A stretch of DNA of 64,000 nt from TMP-24 sp041397305 (GCA_041397305.1 JAWKWX010000002.1:372001-436000); one strand, 5' to 3'. Counted from the first letter of the stretch, positions 17,989-27,401 are shown. The notes: generated by a model from the sequence alone, not told the origin. A program made the numbers and translations.

Positions 17989-18096
17989 CGGGTCGGCCCG
18001 CGCGACGCGCGGGACGAAACCTTTCACCTTGCCCCGAATCTTCGCCTTGCCCCGAATCAGAACCGGCGTATTCTGCGCGCGAAAGGAATCGCTGCA

Positions 18097-20631
18097 GTGC
18101 AGAAACATCAGGACTTCGCCGAGCAGACCGAGATCACCCCCGCCTCGGGGATCGAGGCCGCGCGCCATGGTTGGCGGGCGAAATGTCTGCAGCGCCTGAT
18201 CCGGATGGAGCTGCCGGTGCCCAAGACCGTGGCGCTGCCGGTCGAGGCGGTGCGGGCCATCGCGGCCGGCACCCCGCCCGACACGAGAAAGCTCGCGGCC
18301 CTTTTCGGACCCGCGCCGCTGATGGCGGTACGGTCAAGCCCGGCGAATCCCGAATGGGGTGGGCCGAACACCGTCCTGAACGTCGGCATGAATGCCGACC
18401 GCCATGCCGAGCTGGCCGCGAGCCATGGGGCCGCCTTCGCCGATGCTGTCTATCTCGGCTTCGTGCAGAGCTATGCGATCAATGTCGCGCGCCTCGACCC
18501 CGACATGTTCTCGGACGAAGCCTCGCCAACCGCGCTCGCCGCGGCGCTTGCCGCCTACGAGGCGGAGATGGACGAGGAATTCCCCCAGTCCGCCGCCCAG
18601 CAGCTGTCCGAAGTGCTCCGGTCCATGGCGCGCGCCTGGGAAGGCACGACCGCGCGGCTTCTCCGGCAGGCCAAGGGGGCGCCGGCGGACGCGGCGCTTG
18701 GCCTTCTGGTGCAGGAGATGGTGCAGATGGTCGGCCCCGGCCTTGCGGGTTTCGGCACGATCCAGCTTGTCGATGCCGTGACCGGCGCGCCGCAGGTCAC
18801 CGGCCGTTTCAGGGGCCAGAAGCCCGCCGACCGCAAGGCCGAGGAAACGCTCTATCTCGTCCGCGACAAGCGCGGCGCCTCGCTCGAGGAGGCGAAGCCT
18901 GAGATTTTTGCCGATCTTCAACGCCATTGCGCCGCCGCGCGGATCAAGCTGCGCGAGGAGATGCAGATCGAATTCGCGCTGGAGAACGGCGCCCTGAAGA
19001 TCATCGACGCGGTGAAGGTCGCGCGCTCCTCCCGCGCCGCGGTCAGGATCGCCGTGGGCCTCGCCCGCGACGGGATCATCGGCCGCGAGGAGGCGCTTCT
19101 GCGCGTCCAGCCGCGGGCGCTGTCGGAACTGTTGCACTATCAGGTCGACCCCCGGGTCGCGCGTGACCGGCTGGCGCGCGGCATTCCGGCAAGCCCCGGC
19201 GGCGCCTCGGGCCGCATCGTCTTCACCGCCGCCGATGCCCAGACCGCTGCCTCACAGGGCGAGGCCTGCATCCTGGTGCGCCGCGAGACCGCGCCCGAGG
19301 ATATCCGCGGCATGCATGCCGCCGTCGCCGTGCTGACCGAACGCGGCGGGATCACCAGCCATGCGGCCGTGATCGCGCGCGGCCTCGGGCTTCCCTGCAT
19401 CGTCGGGGCCTCCGACCTCAAGCTGAACCTGCGCGACAAGACAATCGTCACGCCGGATGGCCGCACCCTGCGCGAGGGCGACAAGATCACCGTTGATGGC
19501 ACCTCGGGCGAGGTACTGGCCGGCGAGGCGGCGATGCTGGAACCCGCGCTCGACGAATATTTCACCACGCTCCTGCACTGGGCCGACAATGTCCGCGACA
19601 TCGGCGTGCGCGCCAATGCCGACACGCCCGACGATGCCCGCACCGCCCGCATGTTCGAGGCCGAAGGGATCGGCCTTTGCCGCACCGAACATATGTTCTT
19701 CGACGAAGACCGGCTGACGGTGATGCGCGAGATGATCTTCGCCGACACGGCCAAGGACCGCAAAGTGGCGCTCGACCGGCTCTTGCCGATGCAGCGCGCC
19801 GACTTCATCGCGCTGTTCGACATCATGGCCGGCCTGCCCGTCTGTATCCGCCTGTTCGACCCGCCACTGCACGAATTCCTGCCGCAGGACCGCGAGGGGA
19901 TGCGCGAGCTGGCCGAGGCGCTGGACAAGCCCCTGTCGGACGTGACCCGCCGGGTCGAGGCGCTGTCGGAATTCAACCCGATGCTCGGGATGCGGGGCGT
20001 GCGCCTGGGCATCACCGTCCCGGAAATCTACGAAATGCAGGCCCGCGCCATCTTCGAGGCGACAGTCGAGGCCCGCCGCCGGGGCGCCGAGGTGGTACCG
20101 GAGGTGATGATCCCGCTGGTCTCGGCCATGCGCGAGGTCGAGCTGGTGAAGAACCGGATCGATGCGGTTGCGGCCGCGGTCAGGAACGAGCAGAAATGCG
20201 ACTTCGACTTCAAGCTCGGGGTCATGGTCGAGACGCCGCGCGCCGCCCTGCGCGCCGGCGACATCGCCGAACATGCAGCCTTCCTGTCGTTCGGCACCAA
20301 CGACCTGACCCAGATGACCTATGGCCTGTCGCGTGACGATGCGGGCCGGTTCATGTCGACATACGTCAACCAGGGCGTGTTCGCCGAGGACCCGTTCCAT
20401 GTGCTTGATGCCGAAGGGGTGGGCGAGCTTCTCCTCATCGGATGCGAACGTGCCCGCGGCGCGCGCGCCGACCTGACTCTCTCGGTTTGCGGTGAACATG
20501 GCGGAAATCCGGAGTCGATCGCCTTCTGCCGCAAGGCCGGGGTGGATTATGTGTCCTGCTCGCCCTTCCGGGTTCCGGTCGCCCGTCTGGCCGCAGCACA
20601 TCTTGCGTTGACAGAGCCAAAATCTCTCTAG
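18097..20631 (+). CDS. Pyruvate, phosphate dikinase-like protein with degenerate ATP-binding domain
   Basis: 844 residues from GTG 18097 (GAAAGGAA upstream). The central phosphohistidine domain is intact (TERGGITSHAAVIARGLGLPCIVG, His about 424). So is the PEP/pyruvate TIM barrel: GLCRTEHMFF, MLGMRGVRLGI, SFGTNDLTQMTYGLSRDD, and CGEHGGNPESIAF with the catalytic Cys. The N-terminal nucleotide-binding part is unusual. It lacks the GGKGANLAEM loop, the SGARxSMPGM segment reads SSPANPEWGG, and the SGTGVxFTRNPxTG region reads GLAGFGTIQLVDAVTG. Typical PPDK is about 880 residues. It may be a paralogue with altered nucleotide use or a regulatory role, so I avoid the symbol ppdK. Confidence 0.8.
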   Translation: MQKHQDFAEQTEITPASGIEAARHGWRAKCLQRLIRMELPVPKTVALPVEAVRAIAAGTPPDTRKLAALFGPAPLMAVRSSPANPEWGGPNTVLNVGMNADRHAELAASHGAAFADAVYLGFVQSYAINVARLDPDMFSDEASPTALAAALAAYEAEMDEEFPQSAAQQLSEVLRSMARAWEGTTARLLRQAKGAPADAALGLLVQEMVQMVGPGLAGFGTIQLVDAVTGAPQVTGRFRGQKPADRKAEETLYLVRDKRGASLEEAKPEIFADLQRHCAAARIKLREEMQIEFALENGALKIIDAVKVARSSRAAVRIAVGLARDGIIGREEALLRVQPRALSELLHYQVDPRVARDRLARGIPASPGGASGRIVFTAADAQTAASQGEACILVRRETAPEDIRGMHAAVAVLTERGGITSHAAVIARGLGLPCIVGASDLKLNLRDKTIVTPDGRTLREGDKITVDGTSGEVLAGEAAMLEPALDEYFTTLLHWADNVRDIGVRANADTPDDARTARMFEAEGIGLCRTEHMFFDEDRLTVMREMIFADTAKDRKVALDRLLPMQRADFIALFDIMAGLPVCIRLFDPPLHEFLPQDREGMRELAEALDKPLSDVTRRVEALSEFNPMLGMRGVRLGITVPEIYEMQARAIFEATVEARRRGAEVVPEVMIPLVSAMREVELVKNRIDAVAAAVRNEQKCDFDFKLGVMVETPRAALRAGDIAEHAAFLSFGTNDLTQMTYGLSRDDAGRFMSTYVNQGVFAEDPFHVLDAEGVGELLLIGCERARGARADLTLSVCGEHGGNPESIAFCRKAGVDYVSCSPFRVPVARLAAAHLALTEPKSL

Positions 20632-20657
20632 ATTTCGCTTTTCAGTTGCGAAATTTC

Positions 20658-20671
20658 CCCATAATTATGGG
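20658..20671. promoter_or_regulatory. 14-bp perfect palindrome in the promoter region of the SleB-like gene
   Basis: CCCATAATTATGGG at 20658-20671 is a perfect palindrome in an AT-rich pocket of the 207-nt gap between the PPDK-like stop and the hydrolase start. It could be an operator or part of a promoter. A GANTC methylation site (GATTC) lies about 30 nt downstream. I see nothing else in this gap. Confidence 0.35.
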
Positions 20672-20838
20672 TCCATAACCCACCCAAATGGGCCTGACTG
20701 ATTCGCTCTGATCGGCAGAAATCCGCTCAGAAAGCCTGCGTTTGTCCTTGATGCTGGACGCGCCGGGCACGGCCCCCTATGCCCTCGGCTGTCATTGCCT
20801 GGGGGCTGTGGCTCGTCGAAACCATTCGGGACTTCCAA

Positions 20839-21534
20839 ATGTCATCGCTGAAGTGCTGGACCAGAAGCATGGTCATGCTTCTCGCCCTTGCTCCTGCTGC
20901 GCATGCCGAAATGACGGTGAGCCAGTCAAACGATCCGTCCGCGCCGCTGAGCATCAATCTCGCGGGTCTTTTCGTGCAGGAGAATGCTGCGCTGGAACAG
21001 GTGGATGAAGGTCGGTTTTCCGAGATCGTCACGCCGCCGGTCGTGAGCAGGACCACCAAGGCCAAGACGGCCGATGCGGTCGCCGCGACCTATGATGCAG
21101 CCTGGATCGAGGCCTTGCCCGCAGTGTCAGAGACGGCCGAACTCGATTGCCTGGCGCGGGCGGTCTATTTCGAGGCGCGCGGCGAATCGATCAAGGGCCA
21201 GGCGGCGGTTGCCGAAGTGGTGCTGAATCGCACCGACAGCCCCTATTTCCCCCGCACCGTCTGCGGCGTGGTCAATCAGGCGGGCGGCGGCGGATGCCAG
21301 TTCTCCTTCGTCTGCGATGGCCGCAAGGATGTGATCGGGGATCGCCGGGCCTGGTATGTCGCCGAAAAGATCGCAGCCGCCTATATCGCCGGCACGCCGC
21401 GCGAACTGACAGACGGCGCGACCTATTTCCATACGCCCGCCGCGAAGCCCTCTTGGGCGAACCGCTTTCCGATGACGGTCCGGATCGGGGCGCATTTCTT
21501 CTATCGTCAACCGATCGTCACCGCGTCAAACTGA
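20839..21534 (+). CDS. SleB-family cell wall hydrolase, exported
   Basis: 231 residues from ATG 20839, chosen because MSSLKCWTRSMVMLLALAPAAHA is a good signal peptide; the frame extends 20 codons further up to 20779. The C-terminal Hydrolase_2 (SleB) domain begins at ELDCLARAVYFEARGES, where the Glu of YFEARGE is the likely catalytic residue. It continues with AVAEVVLNRTDSPYFPRTVCGVV, GCQFSFVCDG and GATYFHTPAAKPSWA. Such proteins cleave peptidoglycan in the periplasm, and homologues are widespread in alphaproteobacteria that do not sporulate. The region between the signal and the domain is about 85 residues and low in structure. Confidence 0.85.
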   Translation: MSSLKCWTRSMVMLLALAPAAHAEMTVSQSNDPSAPLSINLAGLFVQENAALEQVDEGRFSEIVTPPVVSRTTKAKTADAVAATYDAAWIEALPAVSETAELDCLARAVYFEARGESIKGQAAVAEVVLNRTDSPYFPRTVCGVVNQAGGGGCQFSFVCDGRKDVIGDRRAWYVAEKIAAAYIAGTPRELTDGATYFHTPAAKPSWANRFPMTVRIGAHFFYRQPIVTASN

Positions 21535-21605
21535 TTGTTGCCAATTTGGTGACTTTAATCTGCGCACGCGATCCGCGATCATCGTTGACGAGATGCGATC
21601 AATAA

Positions 21606-22499
21606 GTGTGTGTGGGTCTCTTGCAATCGGCTGAGAATATCGGTGTGGCCTTCGGGCCGCTTGAGGGTTCGACCGACATGTCGGCGGATCGTCTGATCCT
21701 GCGCGACTATGTGGTCAGCGCCGAGATCGGCGCCTTCCAGCACGAGCGGGGGCAAGTTCAGCGCCTTCGGTTCTCCATCGTCGTCGACCTTGCGTCGCAT
21801 GACGGTCCGGCCGAAGACGATGTCGACCGGATCCTTTCCTACGACCGGTTGATCGAGGCGGTCGATGTGGAACTCGGCGCCGAAAGGCTCGATCTCCTCG
21901 AAACCTTGGCCGAGCGGATCGCCGCGCGCGTTCTGGCCGAACCGCAGGCGGCGAAAGTCTATCTCAGGATCGAGAAGCTTGACCGCGGCCCCTGGATACT
22001 GGGTGTCGAGATGGCACGGGATCGCGCGTCGGCTCCTGCCGTGGCACCCGCCGCCGCGCCGCGTCCGGTCGTGGCCTGGCTTGGTGGCTCGGTCGTGAAT
22101 CTGGCGGTACGGATGGAGGGCCTTGTGGCCCTTGGCAAGCCCGTGATCATCACCCTTGGCCCGCCCGATCTGCCGCGCCCGAGGGCACTTTCGCCGGAAA
22201 CCCAGCGCCGGATCGACCTTCTTGCCATCGAACAGGCCGCCTGGGCGCTTGCCTCGCGCGACGAAAGGTTGTCGGTCGTGGCGACGCGCACCGAGATCGA
22301 CTGGGCGGTCCGTCAGGGCCGGATCATCGTCTGGGCGCCCACAAAGATGATCAGCGACACGCCGGGCGCACCGATGGATGTGGGCGACGGGCTGCCGCTG
22401 GCCGACTGGCTGGCGCACGAGCTCGATGCGCTGAAGATCGTCACTCACGCGGCTGTTGCGCCCCCGGCGGAAAGCCGCATTCCCGTCGAGGTGCTCTGA
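21606..22499 (+). CDS. folB: Dihydroneopterin aldolase with an extra C-terminal domain
   Basis: 297 residues from GTG 21606; an ATG at 21678 (MSADRLILRDYVV) is an alternative start. FolB proper spans about residues 25-140 (DYVVSAEIGAFQHERGQVQRLRF, LSYDRLIEAV, LLETLAERIAARVL), the usual 120-residue tunnel-fold enzyme of folate synthesis. After a Pro/Ala linker, residues about 158-297 form a second domain: VVAWLGGSVVN, LGKPVIITLGPP, DERLSVVATRTEIDWAVRQGRIIVWAPTKMI, DWLAHELDALKIVTH. The alternating strand/Gly-rich-loop pattern loosely recalls the amino-acid-kinase fold, but the function is unknown. It precedes folP, with no folK between them. Confidence 0.85.
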   Translation: MCVGLLQSAENIGVAFGPLEGSTDMSADRLILRDYVVSAEIGAFQHERGQVQRLRFSIVVDLASHDGPAEDDVDRILSYDRLIEAVDVELGAERLDLLETLAERIAARVLAEPQAAKVYLRIEKLDRGPWILGVEMARDRASAPAVAPAAAPRPVVAWLGGSVVNLAVRMEGLVALGKPVIITLGPPDLPRPRALSPETQRRIDLLAIEQAAWALASRDERLSVVATRTEIDWAVRQGRIIVWAPTKMISDTPGAPMDVGDGLPLADWLAHELDALKIVTHAAVAPPAESRIPVEVL

Positions 22500-22543
22500 C
22501 GCTTGGCTCTTGCCAAAGCGGGGGCGAGCGGTGATGAAACCGC

Positions 22544-23545
22544 ATGATCCGCTATCGCCCGATTGCCCAGACAGATCTTGCGCGGCCAAAGGACGCCCTG
22601 CCGCTTGCAGGCGGCTGGTGCTGGTTCGACCGTGTGGAAGTGCTTGGCCGCGCGGGGTCGCGGGGGCTTCTGCCCGCCCGTGAGCTGCCGTCCGATGTCG
22701 CCGACCGGCTGACGGCCGCGCGTGCGCCCGTTGCGGGGCTGACGCTGGATGCGCCGCGCCTCATGGGCATCCTCAATGTGACGCCCGACAGTTTTTCGGA
22801 TGGCGGGCGTTTCGCGGGTGGCGAGGCGGCGCTGGCACAGGCGCGGCACCTCGCCGACCATTCGGATATTCTCGACATCGGCGGCGAAAGTACCCGTCCC
22901 GGCGCGGCCGAAGTTGACTTGGCCGAGGAATGCGCGCGCACCGCGCCGCTGATCGCGGCCCTGCGCCAGCAGGGACTGCAGATGCCGATCTCGATCGACA
23001 CGCGCAAGTCGCCCGTGGCGCAGGCGGCCATCGCGGCGGGCGCCTCGATGATCAACGACGTGGCGGCGCTGACCCATGATCCGGCACTCGGGCCGCTGGT
23101 TGCAGCCTCGCACTTGCCGGTCTGCCTGATGCATGCGCAGGGCACACCCGCCACCATGCAGGCAGATCCGCGCTATGACGATGTTCTTCTTGATGTCTAT
23201 AACTATCTCGAAGAACGGGTCGCGGCGGCCGAGGCGGCGGGCATCGCGCGGCAGCGTGTCATCGTCGATCCCGGCATAGGCTTCGGCAAGACGGTCGCCC
23301 ATAATCTGGCGCTGATCCGCGGATTGTCGCTGTTCCACGGGCTCGGCTGCCCGATCCTCTTGGGCGCGTCGCGCAAGCGCTTTATCGGAGAGATCGGTCA
23401 GGCGCCCGACACCGACCGGCGCGGCCCCGGGACACTCGCCGTGACATTGGCAGGGATCGCGCAGGGCGTGCAGATTCACCGTGTCCATGATAGCGCTGAG
23501 GCGCGACAGGCCGTCCGGCTCTGGATGGCCGCCACGAAAGGCTGA
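22544..23545 (+). CDS. folP: Dihydropteroate synthase
   Basis: 333 residues, longer than E. coli FolP (282) because of an N-terminal extension of about 75 residues before the barrel. The pterin/pABA signatures are present: LMGILNVTPDSFSDGGRF, DIGGESTRPGA, SIDTRKSPVAQAAIAAGASMINDV, VDPGIGFGKTVAHN and LLGASRKRFIG (sulfonamide-contact loop). It joins DHPP and p-aminobenzoate in the folate pathway. It starts 44 nt after folB and ends 4 nt before glmM, so the three genes probably form one transcript. Confidence 0.96.
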   Translation: MIRYRPIAQTDLARPKDALPLAGGWCWFDRVEVLGRAGSRGLLPARELPSDVADRLTAARAPVAGLTLDAPRLMGILNVTPDSFSDGGRFAGGEAALAQARHLADHSDILDIGGESTRPGAAEVDLAEECARTAPLIAALRQQGLQMPISIDTRKSPVAQAAIAAGASMINDVAALTHDPALGPLVAASHLPVCLMHAQGTPATMQADPRYDDVLLDVYNYLEERVAAAEAAGIARQRVIVDPGIGFGKTVAHNLALIRGLSLFHGLGCPILLGASRKRFIGEIGQAPDTDRRGPGTLAVTLAGIAQGVQIHRVHDSAEARQAVRLWMAATKG

Positions 23546-23549
23546 AGCG

Positions 23550-24893
23550 ATGACGAGGAAATATTTCGGCACCGACGGGGTTCGCGGACGCGCCAACAGC
23601 CATCCGATGACGGCGGAACTGGCGTTGAGGCTCGGTGCGGCGGCAGGGCGCTATTTCCGCAAGGATGGCCGCAACGGCCATCGCGTCGTGATCGGCAAGG
23701 ACACGCGGCTGTCGTGCTACATGATAGAAAACGCCCTGACCGCCGGACTCAATTCGACCGGGATGAACGTTCTGCGCCTTGGCCCGGTGCCGACGCCCGG
23801 CGTAGGTTTCCTGACCCGCTCGATGCGGGCCGACCTCGGCATCATGATCTCGGCCTCGCACAATCCGGCCTCTGACAATGGCATAAAGTTCTTCGGCCCC
23901 GACGGGTTCAAGCTCGACGATGCGGCCGAGCTGGAAATCGAGGCGCTTCTGGACAGCGTGGTCGATCTGGCGTCGCCGGAGGAGATCGGCCGCACCACCC
24001 ATATCGACGACGGCGTCGGGCGCTATGTCGAATATGCCAAGACCACCTTCCCGTTCCGGGGCCAGCTGCCGGGCCTGAAAGTGGTGGTCGATTGCGCGAA
24101 CGGCGCGGCCTACAAGGCGGCACCGCAGGCCCTGTGGGAACTGGGCGTGGAGGTCGTTCCCGTGGGGGTGAGCCCGAACGGGCTCAACATCAACGACAGT
24201 TGCGGCTCGACCCATCCAGAGACGGCGGCTGAGATGGTGGTGGCGCACGGCGCCGATATCGGCATCTGCCTGGATGGCGACGCCGACCGGGTGATCATCA
24301 TCGACGAAAAGGGCCAGATCGCCGACGGCGACCAGTTCATGGCGCTTCTCGCGGCCCGCTGGGCGGATGCCGGTCGGCTGAACCATGGAACGCTGGTGGC
24401 CTCGGTCATGTCGAACCTCGGGCTGGAGCGGTTCCTGACCGGGCGGGGGCTGAGGCTGGAACGCGCGCCGGTGGGCGACCGCTATGTGGTCGAGCGGATG
24501 CGCGAGGGCGGCTTCAACCTTGGCGGCGAACAGTCCGGCCATATCGTGATGACGGACTATTCCACCACCGGCGACGGGCTGATCGCGGCCCTGCAATTCC
24601 TTGCCGCCATGGCCGAAACGGGCCAGCCGGTGTCGGAACTGGCCCGCCAGTTCGAGACGGTGCCGCAGAAGCTGAAGAACGTGCGCTTCCAGGCGGGACA
24701 GGAGCCGCTGAAGGCGGCGCCGGTCCAGTCCGCGATCAGGGCGGCGGAGGCGCGGCTTGAGGGGCTGGGGCGGCTTCTGATCCGCAAGTCGGGCACCGAA
24801 CCCCTGATCCGGGTGATGGCCGAATGCGAGGACGAGGCGCTTTTGGACGCGATCGTGGACGAGATTGTCGGCGCAGTCGAGGCGGCGGTCTGA
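23550..24893 (+). CDS. glmM: Phosphoglucosamine mutase
   Basis: 447 residues from ATG 23550 (MTRKYFGTDGVRGRAN), the standard GlmM start and length. The active-site phosphoserine loop is ISASHNPASDNGIKFFG (Ser about 102), the Mg2+ loop CLDGDADRVI, the sugar-binding loop GGEQSGHIV and the phosphate-binding loop IRKSGTEPLIRVM. It interconverts glucosamine-6-P and glucosamine-1-P for UDP-GlcNAc synthesis. The folP-glmM arrangement is widely conserved in proteobacteria. Confidence 0.97.
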   Translation: MTRKYFGTDGVRGRANSHPMTAELALRLGAAAGRYFRKDGRNGHRVVIGKDTRLSCYMIENALTAGLNSTGMNVLRLGPVPTPGVGFLTRSMRADLGIMISASHNPASDNGIKFFGPDGFKLDDAAELEIEALLDSVVDLASPEEIGRTTHIDDGVGRYVEYAKTTFPFRGQLPGLKVVVDCANGAAYKAAPQALWELGVEVVPVGVSPNGLNINDSCGSTHPETAAEMVVAHGADIGICLDGDADRVIIIDEKGQIADGDQFMALLAARWADAGRLNHGTLVASVMSNLGLERFLTGRGLRLERAPVGDRYVVERMREGGFNLGGEQSGHIVMTDYSTTGDGLIAALQFLAAMAETGQPVSELARQFETVPQKLKNVRFQAGQEPLKAAPVQSAIRAAEARLEGLGRLLIRKSGTEPLIRVMAECEDEALLDAIVDEIVGAVEAAV

Positions 24894-24923
24894 CCGGTCG
24901 TCGGCCCGGTGGCTTTTGGGCCC

Positions 24924-24966
24924 GGCCGCTCCCCGCACAAAGGGCTGAAAGGCCCGATGAGCGGCC
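24924..24966. other. Long G/C stem-loop after glmM
   Basis: GGCCGCTC (24924-24931) pairs with GAGCGGCC (24959-24966), enclosing a smaller GGGC/GCCC hairpin (24942-24955). It has no T-tract, so it may be a Rho-dependent or processing structure in the 137-nt gap before the aldehyde dehydrogenase gene. Confidence 0.4.
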
Positions 24967-25030
24967 CGTGCCGCAGCCGTAACCCAGCGTTGCGCTTGCC
25001 CTTGGCCCTCGGCCCGCGCAAGCTCCGCCC

Positions 25031-26437
25031 ATGATGGATCATGCCGTCCTCCGCGCCGTTTTCGACCGTCAGGCTGCGGCCACGGCCGCCCGCCGCACCA
25101 GTTTCGGCCTCCGGGAGCGCCGGGCGGCACTGGCAGCCCTGCTGGCGGCGCTCGACCGGCACAGGGCAAGCCTTCTTGCCGCGATGAAGGCCGATTACGG
25201 GAAGAACGAAACCGAGGCGACGCTATGGGAGATCCTGCCGGTCCAGACCGAGATCGGCCATGCCCGCCGCCATCTGCGCCGCTGGATGCGGCCGCGCAAG
25301 GCGCTGCCATCGTTGACCATGCTCGGAACGTCGGCGCGCGTGAAGCCGGAGGCGAAAGGTGTGGCGCTGATCATCGCCCCCTGGAACTTCCCGGTTCTTC
25401 TCGCCCTCGGTCCCGTCGTTTCGGCCATCGCCGCGGGCAATTCGGTGATCCTGAAACCGTCCGAACTCACGCCCGCAACCTCGGCAGCGCTTAAGATGAT
25501 GCTTGCCGACACCTTTCCCGACGACCTCGTCGCAGTTGCCGAAGGCGGGCCGGAGGTCGCCGAGGCGCTGCTCGACATGCCCTTCGACCACATCTTCTTC
25601 ACCGGCTCGACCGCGGTCGGCCGCATCGTGATGGAGCGCGCGGCAAGGCATCTGACGCCGGTCACGCTGGAGCTTGGCGGCAAGAGCCCGTTCATCGTCG
25701 GGCCCGGCGCCGATCTTGCCAAGGCCGCGCGCTGGATCGCCTGGGGACGGTTCGCCAACACTGGCCAGACCTGCGTCGCGCCCGATCATGTCTTCGTGCC
25801 GCGCGCGCTAGAGGCGCGGCTTCTGTCCGCGCTGAAGGCCGAGCTGGAGCGATTTTACGGGCCGGACCCGGCACGTTCGCCCGACTATGGCCGCGTTGTG
25901 AACAGCCGCCATTTCGGGCGCCTCGCGGGCCTCCTCGACGATGCGGTCGCACAGGGCGCGACCATCGCCCATGGCGGGGCGCGCGCGGCCGACCGATGCT
26001 TTCTCGCTCCGACGATCCTGACCGGCACCACGCCCACCATGCGCATCTCGGACGAGGAGATTTTCGGGCCCATCCTGCCCGTCATCCCCTATGACGATCT
26101 GGCCGAGGCGATCGGCCGGATCAATGGCCGGCCAAAGCCACTTGCGCTTTACGTCTTCGCGCGCGACCGCTCCTTCATCCGACGCGTCCAGGCCGAGACC
26201 AGGTCCGGCGGCCTCGGCGTGAACCTGACCGTTGCGCAGTTCATCCATCCGAACCTTCCCTTCGGCGGTATCGGCGCTTCCGGCCTTGGCGCCGGTCATG
26301 GCCGGGCGGGGTTCGAGACCTTCAGCCATCCGAAACCCCTCCTCACCAACCGCCTTTCGACGCTGCCCCTGGTCTTTCCGCCCTACAACGGTCGGGTACG
26401 GGCGCTGACACGGCTTCTGCTGCGGTTCCTGCGTTAA
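25031..26437 (+). CDS. NAD(P)-dependent aldehyde dehydrogenase (coniferyl-aldehyde dehydrogenase-like)
   Basis: 468 residues, a class 3-type ALDH: short N-terminus, and a C-terminal hydrophobic/basic tail (RVRALTRLLLRFLR) like membrane-associated fatty aldehyde dehydrogenases. IIAPWNFPVLLALGPVVSAIAAGNSVILKPSE is the cofactor region, TGSTAVGR the Rossmann turn, LELGGKSPFIV the catalytic Glu and FANTGQTCVAPDHV the catalytic Cys (about 243). Substrates of this subfamily are aromatic or long-chain aldehydes; nothing nearby settles the choice. It appears to be monocistronic. Confidence 0.85.
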   Translation: MMDHAVLRAVFDRQAAATAARRTSFGLRERRAALAALLAALDRHRASLLAAMKADYGKNETEATLWEILPVQTEIGHARRHLRRWMRPRKALPSLTMLGTSARVKPEAKGVALIIAPWNFPVLLALGPVVSAIAAGNSVILKPSELTPATSAALKMMLADTFPDDLVAVAEGGPEVAEALLDMPFDHIFFTGSTAVGRIVMERAARHLTPVTLELGGKSPFIVGPGADLAKAARWIAWGRFANTGQTCVAPDHVFVPRALEARLLSALKAELERFYGPDPARSPDYGRVVNSRHFGRLAGLLDDAVAQGATIAHGGARAADRCFLAPTILTGTTPTMRISDEEIFGPILPVIPYDDLAEAIGRINGRPKPLALYVFARDRSFIRRVQAETRSGGLGVNLTVAQFIHPNLPFGGIGASGLGAGHGRAGFETFSHPKPLLTNRLSTLPLVFPPYNGRVRALTRLLLRFLR

Positions 26438-26504
26438 GGGGCTGGAAAACTGGTCGCCCGGCGCCGTCCGGGCCCTGAAGGCGTCGAGTGAAGAACGGTC
26501 AGCC

Positions 26505-27401
26505 CTAGCTGCTGCGCGGCGCCCGGCGCAAGGCCTGATGCTGGCTGAGCGCGAGACCGGCAAGGATCAGGATCAGCGCCGCGAGGAAGCGGGGCGAGAG
26601 CTGCTCGCCCAGGACGGTCGCGCCGAAGAAGGCCGACCAGAGCGGTACCTGATAGCTGGTCAGCGTCGTGAAGCTCGGCCCGGCGCTGCGGATCGTGGCG
26701 ACACGCAGAAGCGTGGCGAGCGCGGTCGGCACGAGGCCGAGGATGACGATGGCCAGCATCGCCTGCGGTGCGGCGGCGGCGGGTATGCCCTCGGTCAGGA
26801 GCATGATCGGAACCAGGGCGACACTGCCGACCACAAGCGCCAGTGCCGTCAGCACCACCGCATCGACCGGTGGGCAGCGGCGGGTCGTGATCGAGGCGAT
26901 GGCATAGCAGAGCGCCGCCGCGACACAGGCCAGCCGCGGCAGAAGCGCGCCGTCGGCGGCGAAGGCCTCGTTGCCAACAAGGACGAGGACGCCCGCGAAC
27001 CCAAGCACGAAGCCCATCAGCTTTGCCACCGTCAGCCGCTCGCCGGGGACGAAGATATGGGCGAGCGGGATCACGAAGAGCGGAACCGCCGCCATCGACA
27101 GGCCCGCGAAGGCCGAGGGCACGGATTGCTGACCCCAGGACAGCAGGAAGAAGGGCAGCGCCGTCGAGAAAAGCCCGATCACCAGCACATGCGCGGCGAA
27201 GCGGCGACTGACCACGGGCAGCGGACGGCGACCGATCGCGACGGCGGCAACCAGCGCCACCGCGCCCAGCCCGGTGCGCGCCGCCGCCACCGTGACCGGC
27301 CCGTAACCCTTCAGCGCCAGTGCGACCACCATGAAGGTCGCCCCCCAGATGAGGCCGAGAAGGCCGACGGAAAGCCAGTTCGCAAGGGTCGGTTTCGGCA
27401 T
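26505..27401 (-). CDS. EamA/DMT-family membrane transporter
   Basis: 298 residues with ten predicted hydrophobic helices in two EamA halves. The first half begins LLGLIWGATFMVVALALKGYGPVTVAAARTGLGAVAL; the second contains VLTALALVVGSVALVPIML and ends SYQVPLWSAFFGATVLGEQLSPRFLAALILILAGLALSQ. The GE(x)ls motif before the last helix is typical. Members export amino acids and metabolites, and the neighbouring ilvC gives a weak hint of branched-chain amino acids. It is transcribed in the same direction as ilvC but a terminator-like hairpin lies between. Confidence 0.8.
   Translation of the reverse strand: MPKPTLANWLSVGLLGLIWGATFMVVALALKGYGPVTVAAARTGLGAVALVAAVAIGRRPLPVVSRRFAAHVLVIGLFSTALPFFLLSWGQQSVPSAFAGLSMAAVPLFVIPLAHIFVPGERLTVAKLMGFVLGFAGVLVLVGNEAFAADGALLPRLACVAAALCYAIASITTRRCPPVDAVVLTALALVVGSVALVPIMLLTEGIPAAAAPQAMLAIVILGLVPTALATLLRVATIRSAGPSFTTLTSYQVPLWSAFFGATVLGEQLSPRFLAALILILAGLALSQHQALRRAPRSS

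Noticed and set aside
21579..22589. Minus-strand frame of 336 codons opposite folB
   Set aside because: FolB is supported by motifs; the antisense product resembles nothing.
23382..25310. Minus-strand open frame of 642 codons opposite folP/glmM
   Set aside because: It is antisense to two clear housekeeping genes, has Arg/Pro/Gly/His-rich composition and no recognisable motif; long shadows are normal at this GC content.
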